Shown here in pieces: positions 1-6,540 of a DNA stretch of 10,769 nt. The position numbers were made by a program, and so were the translations under genes. This DNA is from Ilyobacter_A sp963668015 (GTDB taxonomy: Bacteria > Fusobacteriota > Fusobacteriia > Fusobacteriales > Fusobacteriaceae). Location: positions 1 through 10,769 of the forward strand of contig CAXXCR010000018.1 of assembly GCA_963668015.2 (NCBI GenBank). The letters are read 5' to 3'. The notes beneath the pieces are model-generated. The model worked only from the letters and a program-made list of their open reading frames with translations. It did not search any database and was not told the origin of the DNA. How positions within the stretch are numbered: the first letter of the stretch is position 1; each line of letters starts with the position of its first letter.

Positions 1-112
1 CAGAAGTGGGTCCACTTTGTTGGACCTCTGAGCAGCGTTTTTAAGGTTGACAGTTTAACGGGCGACGCTGCTTGGCGGGGCCAAACCCTGTTCGGGTTAA
101 GCATGCCCTGCC
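1..112. repeat. Cluster of adjacent inverted repeats at the left edge
   Basis: Three potential helices lie almost end to end. The first is GGTCCA (9-14) with TGGACC (21-26), flanked by CAGA (1-4) and TCTG (27-30). The second is AGCAGCGT (31-38) with ACGCTGCT (65-72), perfect over 8 bp. The third is GGCGGGGC (74-81) with GCCCTGCC (105-112), 8 bp with one G-T pair, enclosing AACCC (84-88) and GGGTT (94-98). No T-tract follows, so this is not a standard terminator. It matches no RNA family I recognise. It could be the 3' part of a structured RNA, a mobile-element end, or chance within a coding sequence. Confidence 0.35.
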
Positions 113-201
113 TGATACTCTCCCTTATTCACTCCTTCATGAAAATCCGCATCTCCATCCAGGCCCTGGACGTGCTGCTCAGGGATCTGGAAAGCCAATA
201 A
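1..201 (+). CDS. Possible C-terminal end of an upstream gene, unrecognised
   Basis: The frame beginning at base 1 stays open for 66 codons and ends at a TAA at 199-201, so it could be the tail of a gene that starts left of the window. The encoded tail has a hydrophobic stretch (about residues 31-45) and a charged end reading LLRDLESQ. Third codon positions are mostly G or C in the second half, as in the real genes of this window. No family is recognised. Against it, 66 open codons can occur by chance, and the same DNA holds several adjacent inverted repeats (1-112) that could instead reflect a structured RNA or an element end. No start codon with a ribosome binding site is seen inside the window. 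Confidence 0.3.
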   Translation, partial: QKWVHFVGPLSSVFKVDSLTGDAAWRGQTLFGLSMPCLILSLIHSFMKIRISIQALDVLLRDLESQ

Positions 202-315
202 CCCACCCAACTGGCAGAAATCCCTAGTCGAAGTTCACCTGCCCGCCCCGCCTCCCTGCCCGACGGACGAGTCACATTCGCGCAAAATTTCCATAACATT
301 TTTCGGATCACCCCC
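202..315. other. Intergenic stretch with no recognised gene
   Basis: This stretch lies between the possible upstream gene end and the first promoter. It is C-rich up to about 260 and becomes AT-rich after about 285, as expected just upstream of a promoter. No ribosome binding site with a credible reading frame is seen on the + strand. A minus-strand frame through 129-311 has no supporting ribosome binding site or family resemblance. No intrinsic terminator is visible. Confidence 0.5.
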
Positions 316-344
316 TTGACAAGTTTTTTGAAAACTGGAAATAG
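316..344 (+). promoter_or_regulatory. Candidate promoter of the hdr-flx operon
   Basis: A consensus -35 hexamer TTGACA (316-321) is followed after 17 bp by AAATAG (339-344), a weak -10 preceded by TGG at 336-338, so an extended -10 is possible. The same arrangement recurs before the SDR gene: TTGAC, then TGGAARTRG exactly 20 nt from the first T in both cases. The repeated spacing is the main support, because the -10 element alone is poor. The palindrome at 350-369 would then cover or follow the transcription start, a usual position for a repressor site. Confidence 0.55.
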
Positions 345-349
345 GGAAT

Positions 350-369
350 TTAGTTTAACGATAAACTAA
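350..369. promoter_or_regulatory. Palindromic operator upstream of hdrC
   Basis: The site reads TTAGTTTAACGATAAACTAA: two perfect 8-bp arms (350-357 and 362-369) around ACGA. Read on the other strand it matches 7503-7522, ahead of the SDR gene, at 18 of 20 positions. The layout of 6-bp arms around NCGN is that of GalR/LacI-type operators, which suggests that regulator family. No regulator gene is present in the window. Its place just downstream of the candidate -10 suggests repression, possibly relieved by the substrate of the pathway. Confidence 0.75.
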
Positions 370-653
370 GATTTTCGCGAAGCGCTATTTAACAATTCCA
401 ACGGAGTCCATGCTTAAAATAAAATAATATTTTTCAACAGGTTGAAACGCCAAAACCGGAAACGCTCCCCAATGTGGCCGCGTCTGTCCGTCAGCGGACG
501 GAAACACCACCTGGAGCCGGTTGGAAGCCGTCGCCCACGCAAAAAAGCGCCGATTCCCGCTTAGGGATTGCTCCCCCTCACATTCCAGGGAAAAGCCGGA
601 AATGGGACGACGGAATCAATCAACAAATTATTTCAACAATATGGAGACATAAT
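370..653 (+). promoter_or_regulatory. Long 5' leader of the hdr-flx operon
   Basis: If transcription starts near 350, the mRNA has an untranslated leader of about 300 nt before hdrC. It contains an AT-rich palindrome AAAATA-A-TATTTT (421-433) and a short hairpin TCCGTC-AGCG-GACGGA (487-502). It also contains a GGAG at 403-406 followed by a five-codon frame ATG..TAA (410-427, MLKIK). No known riboswitch consensus was recognised and no T-tract terminator is visible. A second promoter nearer to hdrC cannot be excluded. Confidence 0.35.
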
Positions 654-1208
654 ATGCAAGACAACCTCAAGCAATCCGACACCAGTTTCATCAAGGAAGT
701 CGAGAAGCGTAGCGGACAGCACGTGGCCGAATGCTACCAGTGCGGCAACTGCACCGCCGGCTGTCCCTTCAACTTCGCCTATGACATCCCGGTAAGCCGG
801 ATTATGAGACTTGTCCAACTGGGGCAGCGGGAGACAGTGCTCAGTTGCCATTCCATTTGGCTGTGCTCCTCCTGCCAGACATGCACGACCCGCTGCCCCA
901 ACTCCATTGATGTGGCCAAGGTAATGGACGTCCTGCGCCACATGGCCAGGGAAGCCGGATACGCAACCGAGCGCAATGTCAAGGCTTTTGGTGACTCTTT
1001 CCTGGCCTCCGTGAAGAAGAACGGACGCCTGCACGAGCTGGGCGTTGCCATCGGGTACGAGATGCGCACCGGGCGGATATTCACCGACATCGACCTTGCC
1101 CCGTCCATGATCGGCAAGGGACGGCTGCACATCAAGCCGCACCCCATCCACAACACCGATCAGGTAGCTGGAATCTTTAATCGTTTCCAAGAGGAAACCC
1201 ATGAGTAA
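654..1208 (+). CDS. hdrC: Heterodisulfide reductase-like subunit C (HdrC)
   Basis: This is a soluble ferredoxin-like subunit that carries electrons from HdrA to the HdrB active site. The 184-residue product has two full [4Fe-4S] motifs, C27-x2-C30-x2-C33-x3-C37 and C71-x2-C74-x2-C77-x3-C81, each followed by proline, in a helical setting typical of HdrC. The start at 654 is chosen because GGAG (643-646) lies 7 nt upstream and the protein then begins with a normal HdrC N-terminus. The same frame is open back to a GTG at 474, but that extension has no ribosome binding site and is low-complexity in HdrC terms. The stop overlaps the hdrB start by 8 nt, implying translational coupling. In the Flx-Hdr family the final acceptor in sulfate reducers is proposed to be DsrC rather than the methanogen heterodisulfide. 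Confidence 0.93.
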   Translation: MQDNLKQSDTSFIKEVEKRSGQHVAECYQCGNCTAGCPFNFAYDIPVSRIMRLVQLGQRETVLSCHSIWLCSSCQTCTTRCPNSIDVAKVMDVLRHMAREAGYATERNVKAFGDSFLASVKKNGRLHELGVAIGYEMRTGRIFTDIDLAPSMIGKGRLHIKPHPIHNTDQVAGIFNRFQEETHE

Positions 1209-2079
1209 CCCTGACATCGCCTATTATCCCGGATGCTCCGGAAAGGGATCATCCGAAGAATACGACTGGTCCACGCGGGCGGTCATGCACCACTTGGGCG
1301 TGACCCCGGTTGAGATCGAGGACTGGAGCTGCTGTGGCTCCTCCCCGGCCCACATGGTCAACCACGAGTTGTCCGCCGCCCTGTCCGGCCGCAACCTGGC
1401 CCAGGCCAAGCACATGGGGCATACTCTGGTGACGACGCCCTGCCCCAGCTGCCTGTCCAATCTCAAAAACGCGGCGCAGGCCGCACAGAACCCTGACAAG
1501 CGAAGCCGCATCAACCGGCTCATGGACGGGGAATGCCCAACGGACGTGGAGTCAATCTCCACGCTCCAGTTCTTCCTGGAACAGGTGGGGCTGGACGCCA
1601 TCCGGTCAGCAGTGACCAAACCCCTGTCCGACCTGCGTATCGCCTGTTATTACGGCTGCTTGACAACGCGCCCCCCCAAACTCATGCAGTTCGACGATCC
1701 CGAGAACCCAATGAGTATGGACGCCATCCTCGAGGCATGCGGCATCAACGTCATCCCGTTCCCGCTCAAGACCGACTGTTGCGGCGCGTCCTCCGGCATG
1801 CCGCGCAATGACATATCCACCCGTCTCTCCGGTAAAATCCTGGACATGGCCGATGAACTCGACGTGCACGCCATCGCCGTGGCCTGCCCGCTTTGCCAGA
1901 TGAACCTGGATCTGCGGCAGGCACAGGTTAACCGGGCTCGCGGCACCAGACACCGGATTCCGGTCTTCTACTTCACCCAGCTCATGGGCCTGACCATGGG
2001 ACTTTCCGACAAGGCTCTCGGCCTGTCCAAGCTTGAAGTCAACCCTCAGCCCTGCCTTGCCCGGGCAGGCGCACGATAA
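1201..2079 (+). CDS. hdrB: Heterodisulfide reductase-like subunit B (HdrB)
   Basis: This is the subunit expected to hold the disulfide-reducing site. The 292-residue protein carries two CCG domains, the signature of HdrB. The first uses C12, C44-C45, C81 and C84; the second uses C153, C193-C194, C229 and C232. Both CCG motifs are complete, so both of the unusual noncubane [4Fe-4S] clusters seen in methanogen HdrB could form. The start ATG overlaps the end of hdrC and has AAGAGG (1189-1194) 6 nt upstream. By analogy with Desulfovibrio the likely partner is the DsrC disulfide or trisulfide, which would link NADH oxidation to sulfite reduction; the sequence alone does not prove the partner. The next gene, hdrA, begins 9 nt after the stop with a strong AAGGAGG site. 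Confidence 0.93.
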   Translation: MSNPDIAYYPGCSGKGSSEEYDWSTRAVMHHLGVTPVEIEDWSCCGSSPAHMVNHELSAALSGRNLAQAKHMGHTLVTTPCPSCLSNLKNAAQAAQNPDKRSRINRLMDGECPTDVESISTLQFFLEQVGLDAIRSAVTKPLSDLRIACYYGCLTTRPPKLMQFDDPENPMSMDAILEACGINVIPFPLKTDCCGASSGMPRNDISTRLSGKILDMADELDVHAIAVACPLCQMNLDLRQAQVNRARGTRHRIPVFYFTQLMGLTMGLSDKALGLSKLEVNPQPCLARAGAR

Positions 2080-2088
2080 GGAGGCGTC

Positions 2089-2427
2089 ATGCGCATAGGC
2101 GTATTCGTCTGCCATTGCGGCACCAACATCGGCGGCTCCGTGGACTGTCAGGAAGCGGCCAGGGCGGCCGCGGAAATGGCGGACGTGGTATACAGCACCG
2201 ATGAAATGTACACCTGCTCGGAACCGGGCCAGGACAGCATAATCCAGGCCGTGCGCGGTCACGAGTTGGACGGCGTGGTCGTGGCCTCCTGTTCGCCGCG
2301 CATTGCACGAGCCCACCTTCCGGCGGACCGTGGAACGCGCGGGACTCAACCCCTACATGTTCGAGATGGCCAACATCCGCGAACACGTGTCCTGGATCGG
2401 CCGAGACAAGGAAGCCAACACCCGTAA
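2089..2427 (+). CDS. hdrA: HdrA N-terminal fragment, cut off by a frameshift
   Basis: The frame starts at ATG 2089 with AAGGAGG (2078-2084) 4 nt upstream, a strong site. It encodes the normal HdrA N-terminal domain: it opens MRIGVFVCHCGTNIGG and continues to VVVASCSPR at residue 71. After that the frame is lost. The next 41 residues are out-of-frame sequence ending at a stop at 2425-2427. The rest of HdrA continues in the next frame from 2303. As it stands this gives a 112-residue product lacking the flavin domain and all later Fe-S motifs, so it should not be functional as HdrA unless the ribosome shifts frame or the extra base is a sequencing error. Confidence 0.8.
   Translation: MRIGVFVCHCGTNIGGSVDCQEAARAAAEMADVVYSTDEMYTCSEPGQDSIIQAVRGHELDGVVVASCSPRIARAHLPADRGTRGTQPLHVRDGQHPRTRVLDRPRQGSQHP
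2302..2305 (+). other. Frameshift site in hdrA: one extra T
   Basis: The sequence CGC-ATTG-CAC-GAG gives SCSPR-IAR in the upstream frame. Removing one T of the TT at 2303-2304 gives CGC-ATG-CAC-GAG-CCC, that is SCSPR-M-HEPTF, which is the usual HdrA sequence at this point. A single-base insertion therefore explains both fragments with no loss of residues. No homopolymer run or known +1 slippery sequence is present here, so programmed frameshifting is not supported by the sequence. Confidence 0.85.
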
Positions 2428-4060
2428 AGCAATAGAACTCATCGGGATGGCGGTTGCCAAGCTCCGTAACGACACCCCCCTTTTCTCCAACAAGTTTAAC
2501 GTTACACGCAGGCTGTTGGTCATAGGCGGCGGCGTGGCCGGAATCCAGGCGGCCCTGGACGCGGCCGACGCCGGAATCGAGGTGGTCCTGGTGGAGCGGG
2601 AGACGAGCATCGGCGGCAAGATGGCCAAGCTCGACAAGACGTTCCCCACCATCGACTGTTCCTCCTGTGTACTCGGCCCCAAGATGGTCGAGGTCGCGCA
2701 ACACCCCAACATCACGCTCCACGCAGCCAGCGAGGTCGAGAACGTTGCCGGATATGTGGGCAACTTCACGGTCAAAATCCGGCATCGGGCCGTGTACGTG
2801 AACTGGGACGCCTGCACGGGGTGTGGCCTGTGCACCGAGAAATGCCCCAGCCGCAAGACCCCGGACCCGTTCAACGAACACATTGCGCCCACCACGGCCA
2901 TCAACATCCCCTTCCCCCAGGCCATCCCCAAGAAAGCGGCCATCAACCCGGATTACTGTCTACAGCTGACCAAGGGCAAATGCGGCGCCTGCGCCAAGGT
3001 CTGCCCGGCGGGATGCATCGATTTTGAACAGCAGGACCGGGTGGAGGAGATCGAGGTCGGGGCCATCGTGGCAGCAACCGGCTACGACCTGTTCGACTAC
3101 TCCGTGTACAAGCAATACGGGGCGGGCAAGCTGCCCGACGTGATCACGTCCCTACAGTACGAACGACTGCTCAACGCCTCCGGCCCCACGGCCGGACACG
3201 TCAAACGCCCCTCGGACGGGGCCGAACCCAAGCGGGTGGTCTTCATCCAGTGCGTAGGCTCGCGCGACCGATCCAAGGGTCGCCCGTACTGCTCCGGTTT
3301 CTGCTGCATGTATACGGCAAAACAGGCTATTTTAACCAAGAGTCACCTGCCCGAATCGCAGAGCTACGTCTTCTACATGGACATCCGCTCGCCGGGCAAG
3401 GGGTATGACGAGTTCACCCGCAGGGCCCAGGAAGCATATGGGGCCCAATACATCAGGGGCCGCGTGTCGAGCATCCATCGGCACGGCAAATCCCTGGTGG
3501 TGCGCGGGGCCGACACCCTGGCCGGGGTGCAGGTGGAAATCGAGGCCGACCTGGTGGTCCTGGCCGTGGGCGTGGAACCCGCCAAAGGAGCCATGGATCT
3601 CAGCGCGACCCTGCACATCTCCGCCGACTCCAACGGCTTCTTCATGGAGGGCCACCCCAAACTCCGCCCCGTGGAAACCAACACGGCCGGCGTCTTCCTG
3701 GCCGGTTGCTGCCAGGGTCCGCGCGACATTCCCAACTCCGTGAGCATGGGCAGCGCGGCTGCGGCCAAGGCACTGATCCTGTTCTCCAAGGCCGAGCTGG
3801 AATCCGACCCGCAGGTGGCCTCCGTGAACCCTCAACGGTGCGTGGGATGCTTCAAGTGCGTCCAGACCTGTCCCTTCGGGGCGGTCAAGGAAAGCAAGGA
3901 CCGCTGGGACAACCCCAAGGCCGAGGTCCTGCCCTCGGTGTGCAAGGGCTGCGGCATCTGCTCGGTGACCTGCCCCCACGGGGCCATCCAGCTCAACCAC
4001 TTCACTGACAACCAACTTCTCGCGGAGGTCAATGCGATATGTCCCCTTCCCATGGCGTAA
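2303..4060 (+). CDS. hdrA: HdrA, main part: FAD and Fe-S electron-splitting subunit (frameshifted gene)
   Basis: This is the hub of the Hdr complex: its FAD is where electrons are split between ferredoxin and HdrBC. In this 585-residue frame (add 71 for corrected HdrA numbering) the order is GGGVAG FAD loop (75-80), IDCSSC (118-122), ferredoxin motif C171/C174/C177/C181, a second Cys group (C219, C227, C230, C234), VGSRD (318-322), CSGFCC (330-335), then two C-terminal ferredoxin motifs (C513-C523 and C547-C557). With the frameshift repaired the protein is about 656 residues, normal for HdrA. The listed start is a TTG at the shift point with no ribosome binding site; ATG 2357 is an alternative but also poorly supported. 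Every downstream motif is intact, so decay, if real, is recent. The gene overlaps flxD by 22 nt. Confidence 0.88.
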   Translation: MHEPTFRRTVERAGLNPYMFEMANIREHVSWIGRDKEANTRKAIELIGMAVAKLRNDTPLFSNKFNVTRRLLVIGGGVAGIQAALDAADAGIEVVLVERETSIGGKMAKLDKTFPTIDCSSCVLGPKMVEVAQHPNITLHAASEVENVAGYVGNFTVKIRHRAVYVNWDACTGCGLCTEKCPSRKTPDPFNEHIAPTTAINIPFPQAIPKKAAINPDYCLQLTKGKCGACAKVCPAGCIDFEQQDRVEEIEVGAIVAATGYDLFDYSVYKQYGAGKLPDVITSLQYERLLNASGPTAGHVKRPSDGAEPKRVVFIQCVGSRDRSKGRPYCSGFCCMYTAKQAILTKSHLPESQSYVFYMDIRSPGKGYDEFTRRAQEAYGAQYIRGRVSSIHRHGKSLVVRGADTLAGVQVEIEADLVVLAVGVEPAKGAMDLSATLHISADSNGFFMEGHPKLRPVETNTAGVFLAGCCQGPRDIPNSVSMGSAAAAKALILFSKAELESDPQVASVNPQRCVGCFKCVQTCPFGAVKESKDRWDNPKAEVLPSVCKGCGICSVTCPHGAIQLNHFTDNQLLAEVNAICPLPMA

Positions 4061-4533
4061 AAAGCGATAAGGAGCTGCGCATCGTCGGCTTTCTGTGCAA
4101 CTGGTGCTCATACGGCGGCGCTGATTCGGCGGGAGTGGCCCGCCTGGAGCAGCCCACGGACCTGCGCATCATCCGCACTCCCTGCACGGGCCGCATCGAC
4201 CCCCTCTTCATTGTCCGGGCCCTGATCAACGGCGCCGACGGCGTCCTGGTCTCGGGCTGCCATCCGGGCGACTGCCACTACGTGGAGGGCAACTTCCACG
4301 CCCGGCGTCGGCTGGAAACCCTGAAAAGGCTGCTGCCCGTCACGGGCATCAACCCCGACCGGTTCATGTACACCTGGGTCTCCGCGTCCGAGTCCGGACG
4401 CTGGCAGGAAGTGGTCCGCGAATTCACGGCCCGCATCCACGCCCTGGGCCCGGCCCCCCGCATGAGCAACAACCTGCAGGAAGTCCTGTCCAGCGACGAG
4501 ATCTCCCTGCCGGGCAATAATGGAGAAAACTAG
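4039..4533 (+). CDS. flxD: MvhD/FlxD-type [2Fe-2S] electron-transfer protein
   Basis: FlxD belongs to the MvhD family, a small protein that passes electrons from the hydrogenase or, here, the NADH module to HdrA. The 164-residue product has the five family cysteines: C20 and C23 (CNWCSYGGAD), C49 (TPCTGRI), and C74 and C79 (GCHPGDC). In methanogen MvhD these hold a [2Fe-2S] cluster. The ATG overlaps the last 22 nt of hdrA, with GGAGG (4024-4028) 10 nt upstream. The tail beyond about residue 140 is variable and not assigned. The fixed position between hdrA and the flxC/B/A genes supports its role as the bridge between the two halves of the complex. Family assignment is secure; the Flx name rests on gene context. 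Confidence 0.92.
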   Translation: MSPSHGVKSDKELRIVGFLCNWCSYGGADSAGVARLEQPTDLRIIRTPCTGRIDPLFIVRALINGADGVLVSGCHPGDCHYVEGNFHARRRLETLKRLLPVTGINPDRFMYTWVSASESGRWQEVVREFTARIHALGPAPRMSNNLQEVLSSDEISLPGNNGEN

Positions 4534-4534
4534 G

Positions 4535-5488
4535 ATGGACACGCTTGATATAATGAAGGAATCCATCCGTGAAGCCCTGCCCGGCCTGGACATGGTCCTG
4601 GGCTGGGAGCGCGGATACGACGCCCTGCACGCCACTCCGTTGGTCATAAAGACTGTCGAGGACGTGGACCGGCTCATTCTCGGCCCCACCTGTGTTCAGG
4701 GGTTGGCCGTCCATCTCCCCGGGCTCAAGGGGAAAAAGGTGGGCATCGTGGTCAAGGGCTGCGACTCCAAGGCCGTAGTCCAGCTGCTGCGCGAGAACCT
4801 CCTGGACCGCGAAAACATCGTCATCTTCGGCTTCGGCTGCGACGGCGTCGTCAGCCTGAAACGGCTGGCCAAAACGGTCGACGGACTCGAGTCCGTGCGC
4901 TCGGTTGAAAAAAAGGGCGACCGGCTGGTCATTGAGACCGAAAGCGGGGTCCGCGACCTGGCCTTCGACGACGTCTGTGCCACCAAGTGCCTGGACTGCG
5001 CCCACCCCAATGCCGTGGAGAGCGACCACTTCGCCGGGACGCGCCTGGAACCCAGGACTCCCGCCCAGGGCAATACCGCCCTGGCTGCCTTCGAGGAAAA
5101 GTCCCTGGAGGAACGGTTCGACTTCTGGAAACGGGAGATGCAGCGCTGCATCCGGTGCTACGCCTGCCGCAACGCCTGCCCCATGTGCGTCTGCCGGGAC
5201 CATTGCCTGGCCGTTTCGCGCAACTCGAAGTTTGTTTCCCAGGAGTCCAACCCTTCAGAAAACCTGATGTTCCAACTGATCCACGTCATGCACCTCGCCG
5301 GGCGCTGCGTCTCCTGCGGCGAGTGCGAACGCGCCTGCCCCATGGACATCCCCCTGGGGCTGCTGCGGGCAAAATCCACGGAAATCACCGGGAAACTCTT
5401 CAACCAGCAGGCCGGACTCGATACCGAAGCTCCCCTGCCGCTGTTGTCCTTCAAGCCCCAGGAAGAAACCATTCAGGAGCATGAATAA
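4535..5488 (+). CDS. flxC: FlxC-like Fe-S subunit with two [4Fe-4S] motifs
   Basis: This is a soluble electron-carrier subunit of the NADH-oxidising Flx module. The 317-residue protein has an N-terminal half resembling FrhB/hydrogenase-beta-like Fe-S oxidoreductases, with VKGCDS and FGCDG segments and CATKCLDC in the middle. Two ferredoxin motifs follow: C205/C208/C211/C215 and C258/C261/C264/C268. Extra cysteines come right after the first motif (C218, C220, C224). ATG 4535 is preferred because GGAG (4522-4525) lies 9 nt upstream; an in-frame ATG at 4520 lacks such a site and would overlap flxD. The C-terminal 35 residues are probably disordered. The gene sits in a tight operon, with 1 nt after flxD and 2 nt before flxB. 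The letter C follows the usual Flx gene order. Confidence 0.85.
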   Translation: MDTLDIMKESIREALPGLDMVLGWERGYDALHATPLVIKTVEDVDRLILGPTCVQGLAVHLPGLKGKKVGIVVKGCDSKAVVQLLRENLLDRENIVIFGFGCDGVVSLKRLAKTVDGLESVRSVEKKGDRLVIETESGVRDLAFDDVCATKCLDCAHPNAVESDHFAGTRLEPRTPAQGNTALAAFEEKSLEERFDFWKREMQRCIRCYACRNACPMCVCRDHCLAVSRNSKFVSQESNPSENLMFQLIHVMHLAGRCVSCGECERACPMDIPLGLLRAKSTEITGKLFNQQAGLDTEAPLPLLSFKPQEETIQEHE

Positions 5489-5490
5489 AA

Positions 5491-6540
5491 ATGAATGATA
5501 TATTCATCCCCCGCAAAGACCTGGACGTCTGGCTTGCCAAAATAGCCGAGGATCGCACGGTCTACGCGCCAACCCGCCAGGAAGGAGCCGTGGTATACCG
5601 GCCCTACGCCGTCGGGACAAAGGTCGAGCTGGACACCATGCCCACGACCTCGCCCAAGGAAGTAGTGTTCCCCCAGAACGAGACCCTGCTGACTTACAAA
5701 CGGACCGGCGGTGCTGAAACCGGCAATACCGGCGTGGAAACCCGTGAGACCCTGCCCGAAGGCGAGGCCGTGATCTTCGGCGCCCGCCCCTGCGGCGTGC
5801 AGGGGTTGCTGGACCTGGACATGGTCTACAACAACGACCTGAACAGCGATGCCTACTATGCCGCGCGCCGGGAAAACACCCTGGTCGTCACCATGGCCTG
5901 CGCCGCTCCCCGGCCGACCTGTTTCTGCACGAGCGTCGGCGGAGGTCCGGGCGAAACCCAAGGGTCCGACGTGATGCTCTACCCCCTGGACGACGGCTTC
6001 GTGGCCAGGGCGCTGAGCTCGGGCGGCGAAACGCTGCTGGCCCTGGCCCCCGGCTCCCCGGCGGGCGACAAGAGCGATCAAGCCAAGGGCGTGATCGAGG
6101 AGGCCCGCAAGGCCATGGGTGCCCCCATGGACCTGACCAAGGTGCGGGAAAACTTCGACCGCTGTTTCGACGACCTGGAATTCTGGGACGAACAGAGCGC
6201 CAAGTGCCTGTCCTGCGGGGCGTGCGCCTACCTCTGTCCCACCTGCCATTGCTTCAATATCACGGACGAGGGTTCGCAGACCGAAGGAAAGCGGCTGCGT
6301 AGCTGGGACAACTGCATGTCCTACATGTTCACGGCCGAGGCCAGCGGGCACAACCCGCGCGCGGCGAAATCCATGCGCCTGCGCAACCGGATCGGCCACA
6401 AATTCGTCTACTTCCCGGAAACCCATGAAGACAGCCTGGCCTGTTGCGGCTGCGGCAGGTGCATCGTCTCCTGCCCCTCTTCCATGGACGTCCGCCAAAT
6501 CGTGAAGGCTATCCAGGAGTATCCCGATGACCAAGAATAA
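5491..6540 (+). CDS. flxB: FlxB-like Fe-S subunit, AsrA/HydB type
   Basis: This resembles the beta subunits of sulfhydrogenases and anaerobic sulfite reductase subunit A, which link a flavoprotein to the next Fe-S partner. The 349-residue protein has GARPCGVQGL (97-106), a CFC pair (144-146), and two ferredoxin motifs: C239/C242/C245/C249 followed by PTCHC (extra C252, C254), and C318/C321/C324/C328. These Cys patterns are typical of the family. AGGAG (5475-5479) lies 11 nt before the ATG, which is slightly long, so coupling to flxC (2-nt gap) may help. It overlaps flxA by 14 nt. The expected role is to accept electrons from FlxA and hand them on to FlxC/FlxD and HdrA. The letter assignment rests on gene order. 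Confidence 0.86.
   Translation: MNDIFIPRKDLDVWLAKIAEDRTVYAPTRQEGAVVYRPYAVGTKVELDTMPTTSPKEVVFPQNETLLTYKRTGGAETGNTGVETRETLPEGEAVIFGARPCGVQGLLDLDMVYNNDLNSDAYYAARRENTLVVTMACAAPRPTCFCTSVGGGPGETQGSDVMLYPLDDGFVARALSSGGETLLALAPGSPAGDKSDQAKGVIEEARKAMGAPMDLTKVRENFDRCFDDLEFWDEQSAKCLSCGACAYLCPTCHCFNITDEGSQTEGKRLRSWDNCMSYMFTAEASGHNPRAAKSMRLRNRIGHKFVYFPETHEDSLACCGCGRCIVSCPSSMDVRQIVKAIQEYPDDQE

Noticed and set aside
52..60. Further operator copy at AGTTTAACG near the left edge
   Set aside because: Only the left arm and centre match; the right arm (GCGACG) does not resemble TAAACT.
1..112. Known RNA gene (tRNA, 5S rRNA, SRP RNA, tmRNA end)
   Set aside because: No T-loop/acceptor pairing with CCA, no GGAA-loop SRP helix, and no 5S consensus were found; the stems match none of these.
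472..564. Thirty-codon leader frame starting at ATG 472
   Set aside because: No ribosome binding site precedes it and its sequence is basic and low in information; the five-codon frame at 410 has a better site, though also unproven.
474..653. Longer hdrC start at GTG 474, adding 60 residues
   Set aside because: No ribosome binding site at 474, no HdrC-like sequence in the extension, and ATG 654 has GGAG at a 7-nt distance.
2051..2069. Hairpin CCTGCC/GGCAGG at the end of hdrB
   Set aside because: It is short, lies within coding sequence, and has no T-tract; it is unremarkable in GC-rich DNA.
1606..2881. Long minus-strand open frames opposite hdrB and hdrA
   Set aside because: Antisense shadows of conserved genes; no family features and no ribosome binding sites supporting them.
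4520..4534. Upstream flxC start at ATG 4520
   Set aside because: It overlaps the end of flxD and lacks a ribosome binding site, whereas ATG 4535 has GGAG 9 nt upstream. It remains possible.
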